DNA from: CAZKMM01 sp964553915
GTDB lineage: Bacteria > RBG-13-61-14 > DRUE01
NCBI GenBank assembly: GCA_964553915.1
Contig: CAZKMM010000028.1
Location: forward strand, 1 to 21,924
Length of the DNA stretch: 21,924 nucleotides
Reading direction: 5' to 3'
Positions 1-6,507 of the stretch are shown one piece after another. The notes beneath the pieces are model-generated. The model saw only the letters and a program-made list of their open reading frames with translations, was not told where the DNA came from and did no database searches. A program made the position numbers and the translations under genes. Numbering within the stretch: position 1 is the first letter of the stretch; the number at the start of each line of letters is the position of its first letter.

Positions 1-1
1 A

Positions 2-580
2 ATTTCTTTCATACCTACTTTTTTTTTTCGAAATCCTAAAGAAAAAATTATCATCTGGAGCAATCTCAGCCAAATAAATTTAGACCAGGTCCCTGCTCTT
101 GCTCAACTTGCCCGGGAATTAAAGGTCTTTATTGAGTTTTTTCCTATGGCTCATTTTCCCGGGTTCAATGACCATCTGGTTTTGAATCCCGAGGAAAGGG
201 AAGAGGTCTTCAGCCAGGTTATTTCACTAAAAGCCAAGGGGTATCCTATTCTTAACACTTTTTATTCCCTGAAGCTGATGAAAGATGGAGCAAGATTTCG
301 CTGTAATATGCCCAGATTTTCCCTGCAGATGCTCTGGGATGGCTCGCTCTGGCCCTGCGAGCCCCGGATTTTAAAACCAGAAAATTTATATGGCAATGGA
401 TTAACTTTTGAGCCAAAATCGCTTTCTAAAAGTAAGTCATATCACCTTTTCAGCTCTCAGCTGGAAAATTGCAACCTCTGTTTACTTCCCTGTGTGGCTC
501 ATTTTGCTAATAATTATTGGATTCAAGCTCTGCGAAGATATTTTACTCTGTTGTATTATTTCCATTTTTATCAATTTTAA
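2..580 (+). CDS. Radical SAM protein, C-terminal SPASM-like part (5' truncated by window)
   Basis: The frame is open from the first bases of the window, so the start lies outside; an internal ATG at 146 is unlikely to be the real start. The visible 192 residues contain a cysteine pattern typical of the extra Fe-S (SPASM/twitch) domain of radical SAM enzymes: CNMP, then about 18 residues on a WDGSLWPCEPR stretch, and near the end CNLCLLPC. The GxLxPC arrangement after a hydrophobic strand is the classic auxiliary-cluster motif. The CxxxCxxC motif that would prove a radical SAM core must lie upstream and is not visible, so substrate and pathway cannot be given. The last 38 bases overlap the 3' end of the convergent spoVG gene, leaving no room for a separate terminator. 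It could alternatively be another Fe-S protein with a similar cysteine layout. Confidence 0.6.
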   Translation: MSFIPTFFFRNPKEKIIIWSNLSQINLDQVPALAQLARELKVFIEFFPMAHFPGFNDHLVLNPEEREEVFSQVISLKAKGYPILNTFYSLKLMKDGARFRCNMPRFSLQMLWDGSLWPCEPRILKPENLYGNGLTFEPKSLSKSKSYHLFSSQLENCNLCLLPCVAHFANNYWIQALRRYFTLLYYFHFYQF

Positions 581-860
581 GAGCTTGAGGTGACTCTTTT
601 TCTTCAGAAATGATTGCAAAATATCTTGCCAGAATTTCTTTCTCTATTTTTTCCCTGGTCTCCTGATTTAAAGGATGAACCAAATCCCGCCAGATGCCGT
701 TTTTATCCTTCTTGTTGGGCATTGCCACAAACACCCTCTTCTCCCCCTGAATAATCTTTAAATCATGAACCGCAAAACAGCCATCCAAAACAATGCTTAC
801 ATAAGCCTTAAGCGGACCTGGTTCATAAACCGGATAAATTTTTACCTCGGTGATTTCCAT
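543..860 (-). CDS. spoVG: SpoVG family protein (second, promoter-distal copy)
   Basis: This 105-residue protein carries the SpoVG family hallmarks: an MEIT start strand, KAYVSIVLDGCFAVHDLKII, then FVAMPNKK and a RDLVHPLNQETREKI helix. SpoVG homologues are small proteins reported to bind nucleic acid and act as regulators; in Bacillus the gene affects asymmetric division and in other bacteria many genes. Length is near the family norm (about 85-100), with a charged tail of about 20 residues unlike that of the neighbouring copy. The start is supported by AGAGGAG eight bases upstream of the ATG. It lies 86 bp downstream of a second spoVG, with a terminator-like hairpin in between, so its expression probably depends on readthrough. 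The 3' end overlaps the convergent radical SAM gene. The target of this copy is unknown. Confidence 0.93.
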   Translation of the reverse strand: MEITEVKIYPVYEPGPLKAYVSIVLDGCFAVHDLKIIQGEKRVFVAMPNKKDKNGIWRDLVHPLNQETREKIEKEILARYFAIISEEKESPQALKIDKNGNNTTE

Positions 861-890
861 TTTAGTCGCTCCTCTGGGTAGATATTAAAA

Positions 891-914
891 GGGAAGGGCT
901 TTATCGCCCTTCCC
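891..914 (-). terminator. Terminator or attenuator hairpin between the two spoVG genes
   Basis: A perfect 9-bp inverted repeat (GGGAAGGGC / GCCCTTCCC) with a 6-base loop is followed, on the minus strand, by TTTTAATATC. That is the form of a Rho-independent terminator with a short U tract. It lies downstream of the first spoVG and only about 30 bp before the start codon of the second, with no room for a separate promoter in between, so partial termination or transcript processing is the likely effect. Confidence 0.75.
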
Positions 915-946
915 TCAATTCCAGACCCCCATAGAAAAAATCCCGC

Positions 947-1252
947 TCAGGCAGCTTGGAGCGGTCTTCTCTCAATCGGCTCGTTCAATTCTCCCTGCTC
1001 GCTTAAAACCTTCTTATATTCCTCCAGCACCCTCTCCTCAATGTAGTCCCGCATTTTTTGATTGAGTGGATGAGCAATGTCCCGAACCAGACCATCTTTG
1101 CGCTTCTTGTTGGGCATTGCCACAAAATATCCCTTCTGAGCCTTGATCACCTTCAGGTCTCGAACCACAAAGCAGTCATCAAAAGTGATGGTCACATAAG
1201 CTTTTAATTTCTCCTCATTGACCGGGTACACCACAATATTAGTGATTTCCAT
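947..1252 (-). CDS. spoVG: SpoVG family protein (first, promoter-proximal copy)
   Basis: This is a 101-residue SpoVG homologue: MEIT start strand, KAYVTITFDDCFVVRDLKVI, FVAMPNKKRKDG and RDIAHPLNQKMRDYIEE. It is clearly paralogous to the downstream copy but diverged from it in the N-terminal loop and the C-terminal tail (here ending ERRPLQAA). The start is fixed by a strong AAGGAGG about six bases before the ATG. A near-consensus sigma-54 promoter lies about 45-60 bp upstream, which would give a short leader of about 30 nt. SpoVG proteins are global regulators that bind DNA and/or RNA; which of these this one does cannot be read from sequence. A terminator-like hairpin follows the gene and separates it from the second copy. 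Confidence 0.94.
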   Translation of the reverse strand: MEITNIVVYPVNEEKLKAYVTITFDDCFVVRDLKVIKAQKGYFVAMPNKKRKDGLVRDIAHPLNQKMRDYIEERVLEEYKKVLSEQGELNEPIERRPLQAA

Positions 1253-1294
1253 TGCTACTCCTCCTTTCTCTGGTTGTTATTCTGGTATTTTCTA

Positions 1295-1311
1295 TGCAGA
1301 AACCGTGCCAA
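1295..1311 (-). promoter_or_regulatory. Sigma-54 (-24/-12) promoter of spoVG
   Basis: The minus strand reads TTGGCACGGTTTCTGCA. This matches the sigma-54 consensus TGGCACGnnnnTTGCA at nearly every conserved position, with the invariant GG (1308-1309) and GC (1296-1297) separated by exactly 10 bases. The predicted transcription start is near 1284, leaving about 31 nt to the spoVG ATG with its Shine-Dalgarno in place. An A/T tract lies just upstream of the -24 element. Sigma-54 promoters require an activator bound upstream; candidate sites are at 1474-1617. Confidence 0.8.
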
Positions 1312-1390
1312 GTTTTTAAAAAAATTTTTTCTTTTATTTTCAAGCACTTATAAGGAGAAAAGCTGACGGGAAATTGTTTTGAACCGGTTT

Positions 1391-1419
1391 TTAACAGGCT
1401 ACGCTATTTTTGGTATAAC
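1391..1419 (+). promoter_or_regulatory. Possible plus-strand sigma-70 promoter in the spoVG upstream region
   Basis: TTAACA (1391-1396), a 17-base spacer and TATAAC (1414-1419) form a good sigma-70 pair pointing away from spoVG. No convincing gene follows on the plus strand: only an 8-codon frame starting at 1473, then the 3' end of the AMIN gene on the opposite strand. If active it would make a short RNA antisense to that 3' end. The sequence is AT-rich, so a chance match is quite possible. Confidence 0.3.
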
Positions 1420-1473
1420 TATTTGAAAATAAAAGAAAATTTTGCAGAGGGAAAGGAGATGGTTTAAAAATAA

Positions 1474-1618
1474 TGTCTCATTTCTGTTTCACTAATTAGC
1501 AAGATATTAAAAGAAAACCTAAAATTCTTTAGAGCTTACCTGATTTTATCTTTGATTGAATGAGGATTCATTCAAAAGTTGTCTCATAATTTTTACAAAT
1601 GAAACATATTTGAGACAA
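1474..1618. promoter_or_regulatory. Repeated TGTYTCA heptamers and inverted repeats, candidate activator sites
   Basis: TGTCTCA-N4-TGTTTCA occurs at 1474-1491 (plus) and again at 1600-1617 (minus), with all 14 heptamer bases identical and only the 4-base spacer differing. A third, half-matching copy (TGTCTCA-N4-TTTTACA) lies at 1580-1597. Together the last two make an 8-bp inverted repeat, TTGTCTCA (1579-1586) and TGAGACAA (1611-1618). A separate perfect dyad, TTGAATGA-GGAT-TCATTCAA, is at 1556-1575. They lie about 190-330 bp upstream of the predicted spoVG transcription start, a usual distance for sigma-54 enhancer sites. Direct 7-mers at an 11-bp period also resemble PhoB/OmpR-type boxes. 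The 392-bp gap 1253-1645 holds these elements and no gene that I can support. Confidence 0.5.
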
Positions 1619-1645
1619 TTGCCAGAGCAGAAATGTAAAAGCGAA

Positions 1646-2575
1646 TTAAAAAATGATTTTGACCAAAATCTTTTTCTCTATAGCAACAATTCTTGCATCC
1701 CGAGTTTTTCCCTTCAGCTCCACCACTACCCTGGTCTTATCCGGATAAATTCCCACCCGAATTTGCCGGACCTTATCGGTGTTTACTGAAAACACTCTCC
1801 TTTTAAGCTGATATCCGGCGCCAAAAATATCTATAACAATTCTCTCAGGACGGGTCAGGCTTTCCACCCGATAGTCTTTAAATTCCCCATCTCCGTTAAT
1901 AATTACCTCAAAGCTTGTTTCTAAGGAGCGATAGGTTATATCTGTAACATTTTTTGCTGGAGGGAGTTTTTCTATCTGGGAAGGCTCCGGGAGAATCTCT
2001 TTAAGCATTTCTTTGGCTTCTTTTTCCTCTCCCGGCTCCACCGGCACCGCCACTTTTTTCTCCGGACCACCTTCCGGACTGATCACCAGCTTCTGGATTT
2101 TGGGATAAAGCTCTTTGGGAATTTCTACCTTTTCTTTTTTTTCTGGTTTTTTCCGTTTGATTTCTTCCAGTTTCAGCTCCGCCCCAAACCCGGTGCTGGA
2201 AATCTGATAGGTAATATTCTGGTTCAAAAAAGCTATGATTCTTACCGCCTTCTCTTCCTTTTCCTCTTCTCCAGCGGGTTTAATCTTAATCTCCTTCACC
2301 TGATAGGAAGAAACAAGACCTCCTACTTCTGCCTGGGCGGGAACTTTTTTGCCCAACTCACAATTGCTAACTGTAATAATCAAACGAGTCGGATTATAAA
2401 GAACAAATGCCCCGGGTTGCAGGGAACGGTCCGCATAAATTTTTATGATATTTCCTTCTACTTCTATCTGATTAATGGTTGCCGGGGGCACCTCCTCTGG
2501 CTCTCCCACCTGACAGCCGTTCAAAAACAGCCAGATTCCCAAGCCTAAGATTATTCCCAGCCGTCCTGCTTTCAT
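1646..2575 (-). CDS. AMIN-domain lipoprotein
   Basis: This 309-residue protein begins with a signal sequence ending in LNGC (Cys21), a lipobox with an unusual Asn at -2, which suggests a lipid-anchored envelope protein. Residues about 32-135 form a beta-rich domain and residues about 215-305 a second one with the AMIN look (SFEVIINGDGEF, then RPERIVIDIFGA, VRQIRVGIYPDKTRVVVEL). AMIN domains occur at the N-terminus of PilQ secretins and of AmiC amidases and localise proteins to peptidoglycan or the division or pilus site. The linker (about 140-200) is Lys/Glu/Pro-rich. No secretin or amidase domain is present, so the protein looks like a stand-alone wall-binding or targeting factor. It is third in an operon with two OmpA/PD40 proteins, 26 bp behind the second. 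The ribosome-binding region is GGGGGT rather than AGGAG. Exact function is unknown. Confidence 0.8.
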   Translation of the reverse strand: MKAGRLGIILGLGIWLFLNGCQVGEPEEVPPATINQIEVEGNIIKIYADRSLQPGAFVLYNPTRLIITVSNCELGKKVPAQAEVGGLVSSYQVKEIKIKPAGEEEKEEKAVRIIAFLNQNITYQISSTGFGAELKLEEIKRKKPEKKEKVEIPKELYPKIQKLVISPEGGPEKKVAVPVEPGEEKEAKEMLKEILPEPSQIEKLPPAKNVTDITYRSLETSFEVIINGDGEFKDYRVESLTRPERIVIDIFGAGYQLKRRVFSVNTDKVRQIRVGIYPDKTRVVVELKGKTRDARIVAIEKKILVKIIF

Positions 2576-2601
2576 TTTTTATACCCCCGGTTAAAAGTTG
2601 C

Positions 2602-4158
2602 TTATTTGGAGATAATCTTGAATTCCACCCTCCGGTTGAGCTGTCTGCCTTCATCCGTGGCATTGCTGGCAATGGGTCTGCTTTCTCCGTATCCCACCAC
2701 CACCAGCCGTTTCGGGGCGATTCCGCCCACTTCCACCAGATAATCCCGCACCGCTTTGGCTCGTGCCCGGCTCAGGCAGATATTATATTCATCAGAACCT
2801 TTGGAATCAGTATGCCCGGCAATTTCTATTTTCATTGTCGGATTCTCCTGAAGAAGCCGGATTAAATTATTCAGCTCTGCTTTGGACTCAGGGCGAAGGG
2901 TTGCCTTATCAAAATCAAAGTAAATATTATGCAGAACCACCACCTCACCCACTCTAAGCGGGCTTAAAAGGATATTTTTCTCTACCTCCTGATATGCCTG
3001 GTCCACTGGAACCACAAACCGCTCGGAATGAAAAGCATAACCCTTGGCATAGGCGCTCAGGTTATAATCTGCGCCCACAGTCAAAATCACTTTATAACTT
3101 CCATCCGGCTTGGTTTTCCCCAGATAAATTTCTTTATCGGTCTTACTTTCTGAAATTCTAATTACCGCTTCTATAGGCTTGCAGGTAGTAATATCATAAA
3201 CCTTGATTCCCAGTTTCGGGTCTATGCTCGGCGGAGCACAGGTGCTTTTATCCGCAACAACTCCATAAACCAGAGTTAAACCTTTGGGAGGAGCAATCTG
3301 TGGAACCGGGATGGCATAAATATCTTCCAGTCCAAGGGTATCGGAACGATTAGAAGAAAAATATGCCAAATCTCCACTGGCTGGGATGGTAAAATAAATA
3401 TCTTTATCTGGAGAATTGACTGTGGGACCGAGGTTGATCGGTCTGGTCCATCCCTGAGGGGTTTTTCTGCTCATAAAGATATCTGAGCTTCCCAGCCCGC
3501 CGTGCCCATCTGAGCTGAAATACAGGGTCACGCCGTCAAAATGCATAAAAACATAGATTTCATTTTCCGGGGTATTAATGGTGGAACCGAGATTTTCCGG
3601 CTCACTCCAGCTACCATCCGGCTGTTTATGAGAGACCCAGATGTCATACCCTCCCAGTCCATCCGGGCGGGTGGAAACAAAATAAAGGTCTTTGCCATCC
3701 GGGGAGATGGAAGCATTATATTCTCCGTATTTGGTATTAATAGGAGGACCGAGATTTTTCGGCTCAGACCATTTATCGCCTTCCCGGTAGGTCACGCAGA
3801 TGTCGCACATTCCCACTCCATCCGGGCGGTTGCAACAGGTAAAATACATTGTCTGCTCGTCCACAGTAAAGCAGTCCGGACCTTCATTCATCTCAGTATT
3901 AAATGGGGCTCCGATATTTTCTGGCTCGCCCCATTCTCCAGCAACCTTTTTGCTCATCCATCCATCCTGACCACCAAATCCGCTGGGACGGTCAGAAGTG
4001 AAATAAAGGGTTTTTCCATCTGCGCTGACAATCGGAGCGATCTCAGAATACTTGGAGTTGACCACTGAGCTAAGATTGATCGGTCCGATGGTATCCTGAG
4101 AAAATAAAGCCACCGCTACCAGCATTAAAAAAAATCCGCTGAGCTTAATCGTCTTCAT
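2602..4158 (-). CDS. PD40 beta-propeller / OmpA-like outer-membrane protein (518 aa)
   Basis: A signal peptide (MKTIKLSGFFLMLVAVALFS) is followed by about five WD40-like (PD40) blades across residues 30-290. They are recognisable by repeated LYFTSDRPxGxGGxDxW, NLGPPINTKYGEYNA and SSDGHGGLGSSDIF-type segments. A short carboxypeptidase-regulatory-like beta domain (about 310-400, with GKTKPDGSYKVIL) comes next, then a C-terminal OmpA domain (409-518) with YFDFDKATL, GHTDSKGSDEYN and LNRRVEF. The conserved Asp and Arg that hold diaminopimelate in OmpA-family domains are present, so it should bind peptidoglycan from the periplasm. Such architectures are common in Bacteroidota and candidate phyla and are often linked to outer-membrane stability or secretion. 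It is paralogous to the preceding gene, starts 9 bp after that stop, and uses GGGGGG as its ribosome-binding site. The additional regulatory-like domain is the main difference between the two. Confidence 0.92.
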   Translation of the reverse strand: MKTIKLSGFFLMLVAVALFSQDTIGPINLSSVVNSKYSEIAPIVSADGKTLYFTSDRPSGFGGQDGWMSKKVAGEWGEPENIGAPFNTEMNEGPDCFTVDEQTMYFTCCNRPDGVGMCDICVTYREGDKWSEPKNLGPPINTKYGEYNASISPDGKDLYFVSTRPDGLGGYDIWVSHKQPDGSWSEPENLGSTINTPENEIYVFMHFDGVTLYFSSDGHGGLGSSDIFMSRKTPQGWTRPINLGPTVNSPDKDIYFTIPASGDLAYFSSNRSDTLGLEDIYAIPVPQIAPPKGLTLVYGVVADKSTCAPPSIDPKLGIKVYDITTCKPIEAVIRISESKTDKEIYLGKTKPDGSYKVILTVGADYNLSAYAKGYAFHSERFVVPVDQAYQEVEKNILLSPLRVGEVVVLHNIYFDFDKATLRPESKAELNNLIRLLQENPTMKIEIAGHTDSKGSDEYNICLSRARAKAVRDYLVEVGGIAPKRLVVVGYGESRPIASNATDEGRQLNRRVEFKIISK

Positions 4159-4167
4159 CTTTCCCCC

Positions 4168-5511
4168 CTATCTGGCAAGGACTGTGATTTCTACCCGGCG
4201 ATTTTTGGGATTACCCCGCCTGGGGTCATTGGGAGCTACAGGTCTGGTATCACCAAAATAAGCAACCAGAACCTGCTCCGGGTTCACCCCGTTTTCTATC
4301 AGCCAGTTTTTAACCGTATCTGCCCGGTTTTTGCTCAGAACTAAATTATAAAGCTCATCACCGAGATTATCAGTATGCCCTCCTACCTCTATTTTCTTCT
4401 CTGAATTGGCTTTCAGCCAGTTTATCCAGGGCTCAAGCACTCTTTTGGCATCTTCAGTTAGCTCCGCACTATCAAAGTTAAAATAAATCGTGTTGGCAAT
4501 TTTCGGCTGTTCCACTTTTACCACCGGGCAGAAGCGTTTACGGAAAACATCTGCCAGGTCCCCAATTGCCGGCACTGCTGGGGGAGGATTGCTGGCATAG
4601 GCAAGTTTACGAAGCTCAATTTCTTCCGGGGTGTAAATCTCGCTCAAGGGAATCATATAGATATTATCATCTCCTTCTGCATCAGAATTAAAAAAGGCAT
4701 AATCTGAATTTAAGGCAATATAAAAATACTGGTCATTCCCCTCACTGTTTACAGGTTCCAGAGGAATAATCTTTCCCCATCTGTTTTTCCCCAATTTCTT
4801 TACCTTAAAAATATCTGCTCCGCCCTTTCCTCGGTGTCCATTAGAAGAAAAGAAAAGCCAGCCAGTAGGATAATCATAAAATCCCATTATCTCTGATTCT
4901 TCAGTATTGATGGGCTTTCCCAGATTTACCGGCTCATTCCAGGTGCCATCGGGATTTCGTTGAGCATACCAGATGTCCAGACTGGCTTCTCCCGGTCTTC
5001 CCCGAGAACCCAGCCCCCCGCTCCGGCTGGAAGTAAAGTATAAAATGTTTTCTTTGGGGTCAAAAAAGGCATTGAATTCGTTATATTCAGTATTGATTGG
5101 GGGACCGAGGTTTTTCGGCTCGGTCCAGGAGCCATCAGGATTATAAACCGAAACATAAATATCGCATCCGCCTAGACCATCCGGGCGGTTGCATAAAGAT
5201 ACATACATATAAATCCGCTCCTGGTCATAGGTGAAGGTATCCGGACCTTCATTAGCCGGAGAATTGAGCGGAGCGTTTAAGACTATTGGCTCGGTCCACT
5301 GCCCATCCAGAAAATGGCTTACCCAGACATCCTGCCCGCCCATACCATCCGGACGGTCAGAGGTAAAATATAGAACCGAACCATCCGGGCTAAGCACAGG
5401 AGCAAAATCAGAGTATTTACTGTTAATATCAGCCTGCATTTGGTTTACTTTTGATGAAAATCCAGAGGAAAGGACTCCGAATAAAATTATTAAAAAAACA
5501 TACCTGCCCAT
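4168..5511 (-). CDS. PD40 beta-propeller / OmpA-like outer-membrane protein (447 aa)
   Basis: An N-terminal signal sequence (MGRYVFLIILFGVLSSGFSS) is followed by about five PD40 blades over residues 30-290, with the repeated motifs LYFTSDRPDGMGGQDVW, NRPDGLGGCDIYVS and FFSSNGHRGKGGADIF. A C-terminal OmpA domain occupies 340-447 (IYFNFDSAEL, GGHTDNLGDELYN, KNRRVEI). The OmpA domain should anchor the protein non-covalently to peptidoglycan, with the propeller as a binding platform in the periplasm or at the outer membrane. Unlike the next gene, it has only a short linker between propeller and OmpA domain. It is the first gene of the three-gene envelope operon and follows a good sigma-70 promoter. 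The ribosome-binding sequence is AAGGGGGG, five bases before the ATG. No ligand can be assigned. Confidence 0.92.
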   Translation of the reverse strand: MGRYVFLIILFGVLSSGFSSKVNQMQADINSKYSDFAPVLSPDGSVLYFTSDRPDGMGGQDVWVSHFLDGQWTEPIVLNAPLNSPANEGPDTFTYDQERIYMYVSLCNRPDGLGGCDIYVSVYNPDGSWTEPKNLGPPINTEYNEFNAFFDPKENILYFTSSRSGGLGSRGRPGEASLDIWYAQRNPDGTWNEPVNLGKPINTEESEIMGFYDYPTGWLFFSSNGHRGKGGADIFKVKKLGKNRWGKIIPLEPVNSEGNDQYFYIALNSDYAFFNSDAEGDDNIYMIPLSEIYTPEEIELRKLAYASNPPPAVPAIGDLADVFRKRFCPVVKVEQPKIANTIYFNFDSAELTEDAKRVLEPWINWLKANSEKKIEVGGHTDNLGDELYNLVLSKNRADTVKNWLIENGVNPEQVLVAYFGDTRPVAPNDPRRGNPKNRRVEITVLAR

Positions 5512-5544
5512 AAATCCCCCCTTATTAGCCTTTAACTTTATAAA

Positions 5545-5573
5545 AATCTAACATTTTTGCCGGGCTATGTCAA
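5545..5573 (-). promoter_or_regulatory. Sigma-70 promoter of the OmpA/PD40-AMIN operon
   Basis: On the minus strand a perfect TTGACA (5568-5573) is separated by 17 bases from TAGATT (5545-5550). The predicted start is near 5538, about 27 nt before the ATG of the 447-aa OmpA/PD40 gene. This is the best match to a housekeeping promoter in the region and would drive all three envelope genes. Confidence 0.75.
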
Positions 5574-5658
5574 ACCAAAACTCTTAAAATTTTTTAAGCT
5601 TCAAAACCCTTTAAATTCTCCTAGAAAAAAATTTAAACAACGGGCAGGGAAAAATTCT

Positions 5659-5686
5659 TTGCATTTTTTTTTAATTGGAATACAAT
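5659..5686 (+). promoter_or_regulatory. Sigma-70 promoter of the walJ-purB-purF cluster
   Basis: TTGCAT (5659-5664), a 16-base T-rich spacer and TACAAT (5681-5686) precede the walJ-like gene by about 50 bp. The predicted start is near 5693. No other promoter-like pair was seen before purB, whose start follows walJ by 10 bp, so purB at least should be co-transcribed. Confidence 0.6.
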
Positions 5687-5738
5687 TGAGTGAAGTCAAT
5701 TTTTAAAAACGGAAGGAAGCGGAGAGAGTGGTCAGCAG

Positions 5739-6497
5739 ATGAAGGTAAGTGTGCTGGCAAGCGGAAGCCGGGGTAATGCTTTTCTGATTCGGGCAGGGAA
5801 AGAAGCAATTTTAGTTGATGCTGGACTGGGCGGTATTACTCTTAAAAATCGGCTTCAGGCGCTGGGAGAATCTTTAGAAGGGCTCTGTGCGATTTTTCTC
5901 TCTCACGAGCATATAGACCACATTCGGGGGGTGGAGTTTTTATGCAAGAATTTTTCTGTGCCCATCTTTGCCACAGAAGGCACCTGGGAAAAAATCCAGC
6001 TTCCTGCTCCTGCTAAAAAGGTGATTATTAAAGCTGGAGAAAAAATTTTGCTCAACGGATTTGAGGTGCGGGCATTTCGTCTTCCCCACGATGCCCGGGA
6101 ACCAGTGGGATTTGTCATAGAAGGGTTTGGGCATCGGCTGAGCCTGGCAACTGACCTGGGCTCCATCAATGCTCTGGTCAAAGAACGGCTGAAAGGAGCG
6201 GAGCTGGTAATTCTGGAATCCAACCACGACCCGAAGATGCTTAAAGCAGGACCTTATCCCTGGGCACTAAAACAGCGGATATTGAGCCGGTTCGGACATT
6301 TATCCAATCAGGATTGTGGCAGAACCCTTTCCGAGCTTGAATTTGGAGCTTTAAGACAGGTGGTGCTGGCACACTTAAGCCAGACCAATAATACTCCCCA
6401 GCTGGCATATCAAACCGTCAGAGAGTATCTGGGGGAGCAGGTGGAATTAAAGCTCAGCTCTCAGGACCGGCCCGGACCAGTGATAGAGCTGAAATAG
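5739..6497 (+). CDS. walJ: WalJ/YycJ-like metallo-beta-lactamase fold hydrolase
   Basis: This 252-residue protein has the metallo-beta-lactamase fold and closely follows the YycJ/WalJ pattern. It starts with LASGSRGNAFLI, then HxHxDH at 56-61 (SHEHIDH), LPHDA (His117), LATDLG (Asp139), ESNHD (His163) and RFGHLSN (His187). These are the residues that bind two divalent metals in the family. WalJ homologues are cytoplasmic and have been implicated in DNA processing and coordination with cell-wall events; some are described as 5'-3' exonucleases. The WalRK two-component genes that accompany it in Firmicutes are absent here, and it is instead followed by purB after 10 bp. The start ATG is supported by its distance from the promoter, although the Shine-Dalgarno (GGAG about 15 bp upstream) is not ideal. 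The family call is firm; the cellular role in this organism is not. Confidence 0.85.
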   Translation: MKVSVLASGSRGNAFLIRAGKEAILVDAGLGGITLKNRLQALGESLEGLCAIFLSHEHIDHIRGVEFLCKNFSVPIFATEGTWEKIQLPAPAKKVIIKAGEKILLNGFEVRAFRLPHDAREPVGFVIEGFGHRLSLATDLGSINALVKERLKGAELVILESNHDPKMLKAGPYPWALKQRILSRFGHLSNQDCGRTLSELEFGALRQVVLAHLSQTNNTPQLAYQTVREYLGEQVELKLSSQDRPGPVIELK

Positions 6498-6507
6498 GAG
6501 GAGGAAG

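Noticed and set aside
1556..1618. The inverted repeats as a terminator for the AMIN gene
   Set aside because: The stems are AT-rich, one loop is 24 bases, and neither is followed by a U tract on the minus strand.
1556..1789. A 77-residue plus-strand frame between spoVG and the AMIN gene
   Set aside because: It overlaps the AMIN 3' end in antisense, lacks a ribosome-binding site and has no recognisable domain; the palindromes it contains better explain the sequence.
4926..5156. Internal minus-strand frame inside the first OmpA/PD40 gene
   Set aside because: It is an out-of-frame shadow produced by the repeated PD40 blades.
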